From the NCBI GenBank assembly GCA_016180645.1, contig JACPAV010000036.1:1-34015 (forward strand): a DNA stretch of 34,015 nucleotides, written 5' to 3'. This DNA comes from Nitrospirota bacterium. GTDB taxonomy: Bacteria; JACPQY01. The notes under the pieces are model-generated. The model had not been told where the DNA came from, did not search any database, and saw nothing but the letters and a program-made list of their open reading frames with translations. Both the position numbers and the translations under genes were made by a program. Position 1 is the stretch's first letter; each line of letters starts with the position of its first letter. This document shows positions 22,944 through 31,075 of the stretch, piece by piece.

Positions 22944-23933
22944 TCAGGCTTCGAAGACCTGTTCATGGATTTTCTTCAATCGCGCCGTGGCCAGCTTCGC
23001 GTAGATTCTTGTCGTAGCCGGCGAGGCGTGTCCGAGCAAATCCTGCGTTGCGGCAAGATCGCCGGTTTTCTCCAGCACCATCGTGGCAAATGTCGCGCGG
23101 AAACGGTGTGGCGTAATCTTTCCTTGGAGGCCGGCCTTTCTCACATACTGCCACAGCGCAAGCCTCGCTCCACGCGGGGTGAGTCTGAGCAGTTCCTTGC
23201 CGGCCGCCCGGCTGTGCTGGGCGAAGAGCGGCGTGACCTTTCCCTTGCAGATGAGTTTCAATGACTTCCTCACCTCTAGGTATTCCTCCATGGCATCCCA
23301 ACCCCGCACGTCGAAGAAGACGAGCCTTTCGCGCGAGCCTTTGCCCATCACGCGCAACGCTCGCTGCCGGGCCTGCAAGTCCTCAGCGTTACCGCCGAGG
23401 ATCTCTGAGATGCGGGTACCCGTACAACGTAGGGTCTCGATGAGAGCCACGTCTCTGCGCCAGGCGACGAATAGCCGCGGTTTCCTCGTGTTGGGACGCG
23501 CCCGGGCCGCCTTGATGATGGCTTCCATCTCGTTCGGCTGGAGTACGCGCGGCAGTTTCCGAGCGCCGCGGCGCCGGATCGCCCGGTAGGCTTCACGGAT
23601 CCTTTCCATTTCCGAGGAGAGAGAGGGGTGGAGCTTCTCGCGCGCCAGATACCGGAGCCACGACTGAAGACCCGCGAGATACACCGCCACGGAGGCAGGG
23701 TTGGCCCGATCACGCCAGCGCTCGCCCGTGAGCCAGAGCGGATAGTCCAGCAGATCTTCTACCTTGAGCGCCGTGACCCTTGCTTTCAGCGGGTCGACCG
23801 GCACCTGCTTCAGGTAGTCCTTAAAGCATTCGAGGGCGGTGGAGTAGGCGCGGGCGGTCTCCTTGGAGCGGCCGACTTGCACCTCCGCGATGAACCGGTC
23901 GATCGTGTCTTGGATGGTGCTGCTACCGGCCAC
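22944..23933 (-). CDS. Tyrosine recombinase/integrase 1 (XerC/D-like)
   Basis: A 329-residue protein with an N-terminal SAM-like core-binding domain and a complete catalytic set: Arg in TGTRISEILG, Lys in MGKGSRERLV, HRFR, His in LLGHASPATT and the Tyr nucleophile in TRIYAKL. The family cuts and rejoins DNA at short inverted sites. It is a paralogue of the recombinase at 25665-26660, with nearly the same motifs and length. It starts at GTG 23933, 6 bp after a TAGGAT box. It lies 35 bp from the PIN-like gene in the same orientation, so it may mobilise that cassette. Confidence 0.93.
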   Translation of the reverse strand: MAGSSTIQDTIDRFIAEVQVGRSKETARAYSTALECFKDYLKQVPVDPLKARVTALKVEDLLDYPLWLTGERWRDRANPASVAVYLAGLQSWLRYLAREKLHPSLSSEMERIREAYRAIRRRGARKLPRVLQPNEMEAIIKAARARPNTRKPRLFVAWRRDVALIETLRCTGTRISEILGGNAEDLQARQRALRVMGKGSRERLVFFDVRGWDAMEEYLEVRKSLKLICKGKVTPLFAQHSRAAGKELLRLTPRGARLALWQYVRKAGLQGKITPHRFRATFATMVLEKTGDLAATQDLLGHASPATTRIYAKLATARLKKIHEQVFEA

Positions 23934-23939
23934 GAGAGC

Positions 23940-23968
23940 ATCCTACCAACCTCTCACGCCCGTGTCAA
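23940..23968 (-). promoter_or_regulatory. Promoter of recombinase 1, leaderless geometry
   Basis: TTGACA (23968-23963), 17 bp, TAGGAT (23945-23940), 6 bp, GTG 23933. The segment upstream of and including -35 (GTGTCAACTACACTACC, + strand 23962-23978) resembles the one at recombinase 2. Confidence 0.7.
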
Positions 23969-24400
23969 CTACACTACCGCTAATGATGATTGTCGCCAGC
24001 GTAACCACTCTACGAGACTGCACAAGAATGGGGCGCCTGACCCAAGAATCTGCATCCAGCGGGTCTGCCAGCCGATGACTGCAAGAGCCTCGGTTTCGCC
24101 GGGATCAAGGCTTTGAAGAAAAACATCGTTGAACGATTTCTTCAGTGCTCCGATCTCGCTGGCTGTAGCGTCGACGCGTTCTATTTTTCCCTGATTGACC
24201 AACTCTTGTAGATTGATGGGCGAGGGGACTGCTGCTTGGTCGGTTGAATAGAAGAGTGCTTCGTCGTCAATTACGGTTCCTGGCACGACGATCTTATGAC
24301 GCGCTATCAGTTGTTCCCAGACAGAGATGTCGTAGGCGACAATGACAATGTTGGCGTCAGCCAGAAGCGGGGAGTTCAGTGCAGAAGGTTTGGCTGGCAT
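23969..24400 (-). CDS. PIN-like nuclease, probable toxin or effector
   Basis: A 143-residue protein. LLADANIVIV near the N-terminus carries the first acidic residue of a PIN fold, VIDDEALFY offers further acids, and DPGETEALAVI matches the conserved central motif of VapC-like nucleases. PIN proteins cleave RNA. The gene overlaps the end of the XRE-ImmA/IrrE gene by 44 bp, an arrangement typical of paired toxin/regulator modules. The C-terminus after GETEALAVI does not look like a normal PIN end and finishes against the promoter of recombinase 1, so it may be truncated. No Shine-Dalgarno sequence is seen; translational coupling is likely. Confidence 0.6.
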   Translation of the reverse strand: MPAKPSALNSPLLADANIVIVAYDISVWEQLIARHKIVVPGTVIDDEALFYSTDQAAVPSPINLQELVNQGKIERVDATASEIGALKKSFNDVFLQSLDPGETEALAVIGWQTRWMQILGSGAPFLCSLVEWLRWRQSSLAVV

Positions 24401-25487
24401 CTAGACCGTATTGCTGCAGAAAGGCAGGGAGGTCAAGAAGGCTTGTCTCGAGCAAGTGCGCAATCTTTGCCCGGGAAATGCTCGCTCGTTGGTAGGCAAG
24501 TACTGCGAGCCTTACATACTTTTCGGGGAACTTCGGTGGTTGGAACCATTTGCCTCGCATACTTACGCGGTCCAGAGTCCTGAAGTCTTCATCGGCCAAC
24601 AAGTGTTCCACGTCGTTCTGCTCAACTCTGCGCAGGCCTACCAGTCTCCACAGAAGCGCTTCGGTTGAGATTTCAAACCGTCGCGCAAAATCGATCAGGT
24701 CGACAACCTTGATTTTCCCATTCGTTAGTCGCCTTTCGAATTCAGCAATGACTAAATCTGCCGGTAGGAGCACGGCTGCGGCGAAGGCATTAGCGAGTTT
24801 CTCCACAAGCGTCCAGCGATTCTCATTGCCAATGAGCGTGCTTGGAGGGATGCTCTTCCATGTCACGAGATGAAAAAGTTCGTGTGCGAAATTGAAGTTC
24901 CGGCGCCAAGGCGCTTCTTGCAGATTCATCAAGATTGCGGGACCAAACGATCCGATCGTGCAGGCTGCTGATCCATCCATGCCTAAGTCGGCGTGCCAGA
25001 TCTTCACGTTATATTTTTCTTCAAGTACTTTCGCGAGGGCGACCGCAGGTTGGGACCCGAGGTTAAATTCCTGGCCGACCGAGAGTGCGAGCTCAGCTGC
25101 CCGTGAGTAAGGTGACTTCTCGAGATCGACATCTTGTTCTGGGAAGGAATGACTCCGAGTCTGACCGCTGATGTCCTCGAGGAGCTTATACTGTTGGCAC
25201 TTCAGAAGAAAGTCCGCCTCTATGCGCCTTGCATCCTCAGGTCGCTTTCGCCAGAGTATCGGAGGTCTATCCGGTTCAGTCTCCTGGAGGAGGTCAGATA
25301 CCGTCACAGAAAGCGCTTTGGCGATCTTGGTGAGTTCAGATGCACGTACTTCCCGATTGCAGCGCTCAATGTCAGAAATTGTCTGGAACGCAGTAATTCC
25401 GATTGCGGCGGCGAGATCGTCTTGGGACATACCCAGACGTTCACGATATCCTCGGATACGGTCAGCAAGCTCTTTCTTCGGGTTCAT
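24357..25487 (-). CDS. XRE-family regulator with ImmA/IrrE metallopeptidase domain
   Basis: A 376-residue protein. Residues 1-70 are a Cro/CI-type HTH (RIRGYRERLGMSQDDLAAAI, then TISDIERCNREV and LTKIAKALSV). The central domain contains NFAHELFHLV, the HEXXH zinc motif of the ImmA/IrrE (COG2856) family, with a downstream NAFAAAVLLP typical of the family. Such proteins can act as antitoxins or derepressing proteases; which applies here is unknown. GGAGG lies 3 nt before ATG 25487. The gene looks lower in GC than its neighbours by eye, consistent with transfer together with the flanking recombinases. Confidence 0.88.
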   Translation of the reverse strand: MNPKKELADRIRGYRERLGMSQDDLAAAIGITAFQTISDIERCNREVRASELTKIAKALSVTVSDLLQETEPDRPPILWRKRPEDARRIEADFLLKCQQYKLLEDISGQTRSHSFPEQDVDLEKSPYSRAAELALSVGQEFNLGSQPAVALAKVLEEKYNVKIWHADLGMDGSAACTIGSFGPAILMNLQEAPWRRNFNFAHELFHLVTWKSIPPSTLIGNENRWTLVEKLANAFAAAVLLPADLVIAEFERRLTNGKIKVVDLIDFARRFEISTEALLWRLVGLRRVEQNDVEHLLADEDFRTLDRVSMRGKWFQPPKFPEKYVRLAVLAYQRASISRAKIAHLLETSLLDLPAFLQQYGLDASQTFCTELPASG

Positions 25488-25518
25488 CCACCTCCGGAGT
25501 TTCTTGAGTCCACGAAGT

Positions 25519-25547
25519 ATTGTCGCACTTATCGGCTAGATTTTCAA
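25519..25547 (-). promoter_or_regulatory. Promoter of the XRE-ImmA/PIN pair
   Basis: TTGAAA (25547-25542), 17 bp, GACAAT (25524-25519), 31 bp before ATG 25487, with a ribosome site in the leader. Unlike the recombinase promoters it is not leaderless. The XRE domain may autoregulate here. Confidence 0.5.
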
Positions 25548-25664
25548 GAAGAATCTGAAAACACCGCCATGCGTTTGGAATGCGAAGGGGATTCACAGCA
25601 TTGGACATTGGATTCTCAAGCGCATTCCACACATTAAATGCCAGCCAAAAGGCTCGGTGAGCGC

Positions 25665-26660
25665 CTACCGGGGGAAAGCCTTCTTGTGCGCCGCACGGAG
25701 GCGGGATGAGACGAGGGGGGCGTAGATGCGGGTTGTGGTGGGGGAGGCGTGGCCGAGGAGGTCTTGCGTCGCCGCGAGGTCGCCGGTTGCCTCCAGGATT
25801 TTGAAGCCATAGGTATGCCTCAGCCGATGGGGAGTCACCTTTTCGCGAATGCCGGCCGCCTTGACGTAGCCCCACAGCATCTTCCGAGCCCCGTGGGAAC
25901 TGAGACGGCGGAGTATCCGACCGGCACGTCGCCCATGCTGGGCGAAAAGGGGTGTGGATTTGCCCCGAACCGTGAGTCTGAGTGCTTGGCGCGCATCAAG
26001 GTACGCCTTCAGCGCCCGCCAGGCGGTTGAGTCGAACATCACGATTCGTTCCTTCGAGCCTTTGCCCGTGACGCGAAGTGTCTTGTCCCTCACGTCAAGC
26101 GCCTCCACGTCCGCCCCCAGGATTTCCGAGATCCTTGCGCCTGTGCTCCGGAGTGCCTCGACCAGGGCGATGTCGCGGAGCCTGGCCGCTTGGAGCCTGG
26201 GGGATTTCCCCGGGTGGGCGGTTCGGATCGTTTTCAAAATCTTGTCGATCACGTCGTCCCGGAGCGTTCGGGGGAGGCGTCTGCCTCGGGGCCTCGCGTC
26301 CTTATAGGCGTGCCGGATCCGTTCCATGTTCGAAGCGATGTCCGGCGCGAGCTGTTCCCGCTGGAGGTACCTGAGCCACGCCGTCACGACCGCGATGTAG
26401 GTTCCGACGGTGTACGGGTTTGCGCGGTTCTTGAAGTGGTCTGACGCCAGCCAAGACGGATACCGGACGACCACGCCGGCCGTGAGGCCCGAGGCCGGTG
26501 TCTTCCTGGGGTCGATCCTCGCGTCCTTGAGATACCGGAGCCAGTTGTTGAGGGCGTATCCGTACGTCGCGCCCGTGCGGGCGTGCCGGGCCTGCACTTC
26601 GGCTACGAACGCGTCAACGGTCTCCTGGAGGGTGGGGCTTTCTGCCCGGTCGTCCGCCAT
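25665..26660 (-). CDS. Tyrosine recombinase/integrase 2 (XerC/D-like)
   Basis: A 331-residue paralogue of recombinase 1 with the full catalytic set: Arg in TGARISEILG, Lys in TGKGSKERIV, HRLRH, His in LLGHASPTTT and Tyr in TRIYAPL. The N-terminal half has the core-binding domain (NWLRYLKDARIDPRKTPASG). A copy of the last 70 bp of this gene lies at 5183-5252. ATG 26660 stands 6 bp after a TATCCT box, and no ribosome site is visible. Together with recombinase 1 it brackets the XRE-ImmA/PIN pair in the same orientation. Confidence 0.93.
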   Translation of the reverse strand: MADDRAESPTLQETVDAFVAEVQARHARTGATYGYALNNWLRYLKDARIDPRKTPASGLTAGVVVRYPSWLASDHFKNRANPYTVGTYIAVVTAWLRYLQREQLAPDIASNMERIRHAYKDARPRGRRLPRTLRDDVIDKILKTIRTAHPGKSPRLQAARLRDIALVEALRSTGARISEILGADVEALDVRDKTLRVTGKGSKERIVMFDSTAWRALKAYLDARQALRLTVRGKSTPLFAQHGRRAGRILRRLSSHGARKMLWGYVKAAGIREKVTPHRLRHTYGFKILEATGDLAATQDLLGHASPTTTRIYAPLVSSRLRAAHKKAFPR

Positions 26661-26666
26661 GGTCCG

Positions 26667-26695
26667 AGGATAGCGCGGCCCACGGCCGGTGTCAA
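26667..26695 (-). promoter_or_regulatory. Promoter of recombinase 2, leaderless geometry
   Basis: TTGACA (26695-26690), 17 bp, TATCCT (26672-26667), 6 bp, ATG 26660. The + strand segment GTGTCAATCTACAGTTACC (26689-26707) resembles that at recombinase 1. Confidence 0.7.
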
Positions 26696-26773
26696 TCTAC
26701 AGTTACCTATAGAATCATTTGGGTAATCATTAGAGAGAATGCCGTAACCCCCCAGGGCTTGCCGGGGCGACTT

Positions 26774-27120
26774 CTACTCCTTCCGCCGGAGGCTGAGCGA
26801 GACGCGGCCGAGGCGGATGGAGTCGCTGTCCATGAGAAGCTGGGGTTTGTGGATGGGCTCGGTGCCGTTCCGTATGTACGTGCCGTCGCGGTAATCCAGT
26901 CGCGCATGGAGAGTAGATACGGACGGATCCTCGATCTGCACTGCGTTCTCCTTGCCGCGTCCGATCGCAAACGACTCTCCGACCATGACCTATTCTTTCG
27001 GCCGGCCGCCGTTGGCATCGCGTAGCGAGAGCGACAAGGCTTGTAGTCGGGCTCGGTGCCCGCCGATGGAAGAAGCCATCGTGATCTTGGAATCCGGTGC
27101 GCCTTCCGTGTTCCGGTCGG
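26774..27120 (-). pseudogene. Decayed FHA-domain gene (amber stop plus in-frame deletion)
   Basis: The minus strand aligns with the C-terminus of the intact FHA protein at 31137-32981: SSIGGHRARLQALSLS, then GGRPKE, stop, VMVGESFAIGRGKEN, then VSTLHARLDY, then TYIRNG and IRLGRVSLSLRRKE. The intact copy has EWVMV where this one has E-stop-VMV (TAG at 26990-26992, consistent with TGG changed to TAG). Twelve codons carrying the DLGSRNG loop, which contacts phosphothreonine peptides, are deleted in frame. The upstream parts (TPR, membrane domain, first FHA) are missing. The flanks to 27390 hold nothing else I can support. Confidence 0.8.
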
Positions 27121-27390
27121 TCTGACCTCCTGAAGACAGTGAACATGTCATATTGGCGCGGCAGGGGGCCACCAGCAACCCCCGTTTTTTGATGCTCTCC
27201 TCCCTCTGTGCGCCTGCATATCCTGAATGTTTTCTGTCGGCCTGACTCCCCAGCGGAACGGGATCGTGAAATCCGTCTTGCCATACGACATCCTTCCGTG
27301 GGAGGATCGCCGCATGGTCGGCGCTTAGGCGGAAAATGGGATCCGGACGTTTACCATCTTGACGAAATACAAAATAGGGAAGATCTGATC

Positions 27391-27657
27391 ATGTCGGACG
27401 AACATACCCAACTGCCGATTGTTGCCTACATTCATCGGGATTCGGATGCAAAGGACACAGAACTGGTCGGTCTGATGAGCCAGTTCGAGAAGGATCCGAA
27501 AAACGTGGACACCGTCTGCAAGATTGCCCGGAAACGAGTCCAGCAAGGTGATGTCAAGTTGGCTCGGATGTGGCTGGAGTACGCTCTGGCAATCTGTGAA
27601 AAGGATCTGAAACACGAGATCGAGAAGGAGATTCGGGAGTTGCGCCGTAGCGATTGA
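27391..27657 (+). CDS. Small helical protein of unknown function
   Basis: An 88-residue protein from ATG 27391, with AGGGA about 10 nt upstream. A longer in-frame start at 27208 lacks support. It is mostly charged helix; VQQGDVKLARMWLEYALAI resembles a single TPR unit. No signal peptide or membrane segment is seen. It is followed 31 bp later by a frameshifted Cys-rich gene and then ftsK, all on the same strand. No family is recognised. Confidence 0.6.
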   Translation: MSDEHTQLPIVAYIHRDSDAKDTELVGLMSQFEKDPKNVDTVCKIARKRVQQGDVKLARMWLEYALAICEKDLKHEIEKEIRELRRSD

Positions 27658-27688
27658 CTGGAGGACGCCATGATGACGGATATCGATC

Positions 27689-27911
27689 ATGCATCCATTC
27701 AACCTTCCACCGGGGAACTATGGGTTCCTTGAAATGGTCTGCAACGAGACCGGCTGCAACTGTCGGCGTGTTTTCTTTTGCGTCGTCTGCTCATTCCGTC
27801 GGGAGGTCCAGGCGGTTGTGGGGTTGGGAAAGTCGGAACTTCCTCACGAAATGGATGAGGAGTGGCGATGCCCGTGGAGAGAAGGTAACAACAGCCATCC
27901 ATGTTGCGTAG
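27689..27911 (+). pseudogene. Frameshifted small Cys-rich protein gene
   Basis: The first frame reads PPGNYGFLEMVCNETGCNCR then RVFFCVVCS and REVQAVV. The continuation that fits, LWGWESRNFLTKWMRSGD, is in another frame, implying one extra base near 27813-27825. The C-x4-C-x-C-R-R-V pattern and a WGWE-x-x-x-F-x-x-KWM tail resemble a family of small bacterial proteins that I recall but cannot name securely. GGAGG upstream leads into ATG 27670 in yet another frame, so a second lesion is possible. A sequencing error is the alternative. The reading ends 11 nt inside the start of the translocase gene. Confidence 0.45.
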
Positions 27912-29880
27912 CACGAAGCGTCGTGTTGCCGGGATCGTTCTTCTGGCCCTTGCGGCGCTCACAGGCGCGACCCTCTTTTCATACCGGCATCAAGATCCAA
28001 TCTTCATCGAGCTGCTACCGCTTGAGCTGCACCTGGAATACGAGCGCGCGGATAACCTGGCCGGGATGGTTGGCGCGACATGGGCCCGGCTGCTTGTCGA
28101 GACGTTCGGTGCCACGTCATTTCTCTTTCCGCTCCTGTTCCTTGCCGCGGGTTTGGGGAAACTTCGCTCTTCGCGCGCCACCCTCAGCATAACGCGAAAG
28201 ATCGCCATTGCAGGAGGTCTCCTCGCGCTCTCGGGTCTATCCCTTTTCTACGATCCAATGGAGAAAGTCGGATTTTCCAGGATCAAGGAACCGGCAGGGA
28301 TCGTGGGAAAGCATATCGGATCGGGTCTCGCGGACTCTCTGAATGAGAGTGGCGCGATCGCCGTCCTGTGTGGCGTTTTCCTTCTTTCTGTTGTGCTTGC
28401 TCTCCGAATCTCATTCAAGCAGACAACAAGGAGCGTCAAGTCTATGGTGCAGATCATTTTCCTGCCGGTTGGTTTCGTTCGAAAGGGACTCGCCACTGTC
28501 GGAATATCCGCCCGTGGAGGCGTGCGGGCCGAGGCACATCCCACCCACCGCGACAAGACTCCAATAAGCCGTCGCGAGCAAGAATTACCGATGTCCGCAC
28601 GGACGGGACCGGAGAAGGCCGCCGGCGCGGGGGCCAGGGACATTGCAGACCTACCCCTGCTCACCTCACCCGCCGAATACTCACCACCGTCAATAGCGCT
28701 GCTCAGCACGCCGGCAAAACCGGACCAGGCGACAAAGCAGAAGGAAATTCGAGACACTTCAGGTTCGATAGAGGCAAAGCTCATGGAGTTTGGCGTAAAG
28801 GGAAAGGTTGAGAATGTCGAGGTAGGCCCTGTCGTTTCTCTTTTCGAATTTGCGCCCGCGCCGGGCGTCAAGATATCCAGGATCACCACTCTGGCCGACG
28901 ACTTGGCAATGGCTCTCGGCTCGAAGCACATCCGGATTGTCGCGCCTCTCCCTGGAAAGAGTGCCGTTGGTGTAGAGGTGCCGAACCGGCAAAGGGACAT
29001 CATACGACTGGCGACAGTGTTGGGCTCCGAGGCTTTTCGAGCTTCAAGCTCCCCCTTAACCGTTGCGCTAGGCGAGGAAGGAACTGGAACCCCGCTCACT
29101 GCCGACATTGCCAGGATGCCTCATCTGCTTGTGGCTGGCTCAACGGGTTCCGGCAAGAGTGTGGCGCTCAACACCATCATCGTCAGTCTATTGTTCAAGG
29201 CCTCACCTGACCAAGTTAGACTCATCCTGATAGATCCAAAAGCCGTGGAGTTCACCGGCTATGATGCCCTTCCCCACCTCCTAACGCCGCCCATATCCGA
29301 TGTGCAAAAAGCGCGAATCGCCCTTGGCTGGGCTGTCCGGGAAACCGAACGCCGAAACAAGTTCCTCGCAGAGCATTCAGCCCGGAACATCGTGGCCTAC
29401 AACAAAAAGGCCGGGAGAAGGAACAATAAAGGGGAACCTGTGTCCGCTGGGTCCGGCAAGAGAGTCAAGACCCTTCCACACATCGTGATCATTATTGATG
29501 AACTGGCCGACCTAATGATGGTTTCCGCTGATGAAGTCGAGGGACACATCACCCGGCTCTCACAGATGGCCAGGGCGGCAGGGATCCATCTCATCCTTGC
29601 TACGCAACGACCCTCCGTTGACGTTGTGACCGGTGTTATCAAGGCCAACCTGCCCGTGCGAATTGCCCTGAAGGTCTCGACGCAAGTGGACTCGCGAGTC
29701 ATCCTCGACACCGGCGGCGCAGAACGCCTTCTCGGCCACGGAGATATGCTCTTCATCCCACCTGGTTCACCTGAACCCCTTCGGGCCCACGGGGCCTTCG
29801 TCACAGATGAAGAAATCGAGAGGGTCGGCAGTTTTGTGAGGAGGCAGGGAAGGACCTCTTATCTGGGTGAGTTAGCCTGA
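27901..29880 (+). CDS. ftsK: FtsK/SpoIIIE-family DNA translocase lacking the gamma domain
   Basis: A 659-residue protein. Residues 8-180 hold four to five membrane segments of the FtsK_4TM type. A short linker follows, rather than the long proline-rich one of E. coli. The alpha domain starts near 290 (VGPVVSLFEFAPAPGVKISR). The RecA-like beta domain has Walker A GSTGSGKS (about 413-420), LILIDPKAVEF and Walker B IVIIIDELADLM (about 528). The protein ends at FVRRQGRTSYLGELA, directly after the motor. The winged-helix gamma domain that reads KOPS/SRS polarity signals and contacts XerD is absent. It pumps double-stranded DNA through a hexamer at septa. DPKAVEFTGY departs from the usual DPK-x-[VL]EL and marks a divergent member. 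The ribosome site is weak. Confidence 0.9.
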   Translation: MLRSTKRRVAGIVLLALAALTGATLFSYRHQDPIFIELLPLELHLEYERADNLAGMVGATWARLLVETFGATSFLFPLLFLAAGLGKLRSSRATLSITRKIAIAGGLLALSGLSLFYDPMEKVGFSRIKEPAGIVGKHIGSGLADSLNESGAIAVLCGVFLLSVVLALRISFKQTTRSVKSMVQIIFLPVGFVRKGLATVGISARGGVRAEAHPTHRDKTPISRREQELPMSARTGPEKAAGAGARDIADLPLLTSPAEYSPPSIALLSTPAKPDQATKQKEIRDTSGSIEAKLMEFGVKGKVENVEVGPVVSLFEFAPAPGVKISRITTLADDLAMALGSKHIRIVAPLPGKSAVGVEVPNRQRDIIRLATVLGSEAFRASSSPLTVALGEEGTGTPLTADIARMPHLLVAGSTGSGKSVALNTIIVSLLFKASPDQVRLILIDPKAVEFTGYDALPHLLTPPISDVQKARIALGWAVRETERRNKFLAEHSARNIVAYNKKAGRRNNKGEPVSAGSGKRVKTLPHIVIIIDELADLMMVSADEVEGHITRLSQMARAAGIHLILATQRPSVDVVTGVIKANLPVRIALKVSTQVDSRVILDTGGAERLLGHGDMLFIPPGSPEPLRAHGAFVTDEEIERVGSFVRRQGRTSYLGELA

Positions 29881-30002
29881 GTAACGCCCTCGACCGCCTT
29901 CGGTCAGTCCAATCTTGATTCCGATGTTGCCATTCCCACTCCCAAGCCGGTTCTGGATTCCCAAACCCCAAAACGGGGTAGAGAAGTGCTGATGAAGAGA
30001 TT

Positions 30003-30103
30003 TCAATGTTTGCACCTGAGGGTAAGTGCGACACGACCGAGGCGGATGCGGTCACCGTCCATGAGGAGTTGGGGTTCGTGGATGGGATCGATCTCGTCCA
30101 CGC
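30003..30103 (-). pseudogene. Tail-only relic of an FHA-domain gene
   Basis: The minus strand reads DEIDPIHEPQLLMDGDRIRL then GRVALTLRCKH and a stop. This matches the last 33 codons of the intact FHA protein (RIQEPQRLMGGDHIRLGR) and of the decayed copy at 26774. Nothing upstream of it belongs to the gene. The rest of 29881-30002 holds only short hairpins (GACCG-cctt-CGGTC at 29892-29905, a possible end of the ftsK transcript). Confidence 0.75.
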
Positions 30104-31075
30104 CTAGCGACTCTTGTCAGCCGCGATAATTCGGAGGGAGTCGCCCTTGGCAACAATTTCGAAGGAACGTTTTGCCTGCATGGGTTGCGGGCCAAAGGAA
30201 ACTAGGATCCGGCCTTCTTCCGTCTGCTGATCCCAGTAATAGGGCCAAGCGATCGGAATCTCGTCCGACGTGACACTGCTTATCTTTTTTCCCCTGGAGA
30301 CGTAGATCGTGTAGTCAATATCGGTGATGAACAAATCGCGCACCGCAATGTCTTCCACAACGGCAATGCACAACGGGGTCTTGCCGGTCCCGACTTGATA
30401 GATCCCGTTCACGACTCTGGCGTGCATCGATAGATCTACTAGCTTCTCAGGACGTATGCTACCGCTGTACTCGAATTCGAGAAGTGCGCTCTGGCTTCGA
30501 ATCTTGAGGGCCGATCCAAGGGCCACGCACCCCGGCGGTATGGTTGCGCTGAAGGGATGCTGCTGAGGAGGCGCAGTCCGAGACTGAATCACCGGCCCAG
30601 TCACACAACCACCCTCGTAAACGCACGCGCGGAGGCAGACTTTGGCCAGAGGGGATCCTTCCTCATCATGTTCCATCGTGGTTGAGACCAACTGCATTCC
30701 TGCAAGAAAATCGGGGTCCGCCTCACGGATCGATACATGGAATTGGAGAGATGATTCTCCGCTCGCGGTCGCCGAGTCGACCATCTCCACGGAATACCTC
30801 GACTCTATTACCTTTTCCACTGCATCCAGAAGAGCCATCTTCTTGGATAGCTCATTCGCTGCTTCTGCCCCCACGCCACGCGTGTCGGCAGCTCCGTATG
30901 CGCATCTTTCAACGAAGTCACCTGACTGAATGGACGGTTCGAGTCGCCTGGGGTGCTCCTCTGCGGAATCGGCGCCGGACGATGACCCGAGGTAACACGC
31001 CCAGGGTAGTATGAATGCGTAGCGAACCTTTCCTGCGGCCTTCGCCAGACGGAGACGCAGGTATTCAATAACCAT
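30104..31075 (-). CDS. Probable exported protein of unknown function
   Basis: A 323-residue protein from ATG 31075, with GGGAGG 9 nt upstream. A short hydrophobic stretch, YAFILPWACYLG (about residues 19-30), may be part of a signal or non-canonical lipoprotein signal. Residues 57-100 (CAYGAADTRGVGAEAANELS then KKMALLDAVEKVIES) weakly resemble the LPP20/FlgT N-terminal type of periplasmic domain. The rest looks all-beta, ending in SFEIVAKGDSLRIIAADKSR. It starts 61 bp after the FHA protein gene in the same orientation and is likely co-transcribed. It may be the periplasmic partner of that protein, but this is inference. Confidence 0.6.
   Translation of the reverse strand: MVIEYLRLRLAKAAGKVRYAFILPWACYLGSSSGADSAEEHPRRLEPSIQSGDFVERCAYGAADTRGVGAEAANELSKKMALLDAVEKVIESRYSVEMVDSATASGESSLQFHVSIREADPDFLAGMQLVSTTMEHDEEGSPLAKVCLRACVYEGGCVTGPVIQSRTAPPQQHPFSATIPPGCVALGSALKIRSQSALLEFEYSGSIRPEKLVDLSMHARVVNGIYQVGTGKTPLCIAVVEDIAVRDLFITDIDYTIYVSRGKKISSVTSDEIPIAWPYYWDQQTEEGRILVSFGPQPMQAKRSFEIVAKGDSLRIIAADKSR

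Noticed and set aside
25637-25648. TGCCAGCCAAA shared with 33003-33013 as a common regulatory site
   Set aside because: An 11-bp match is expected by chance many times in 34 kb and the contexts differ.
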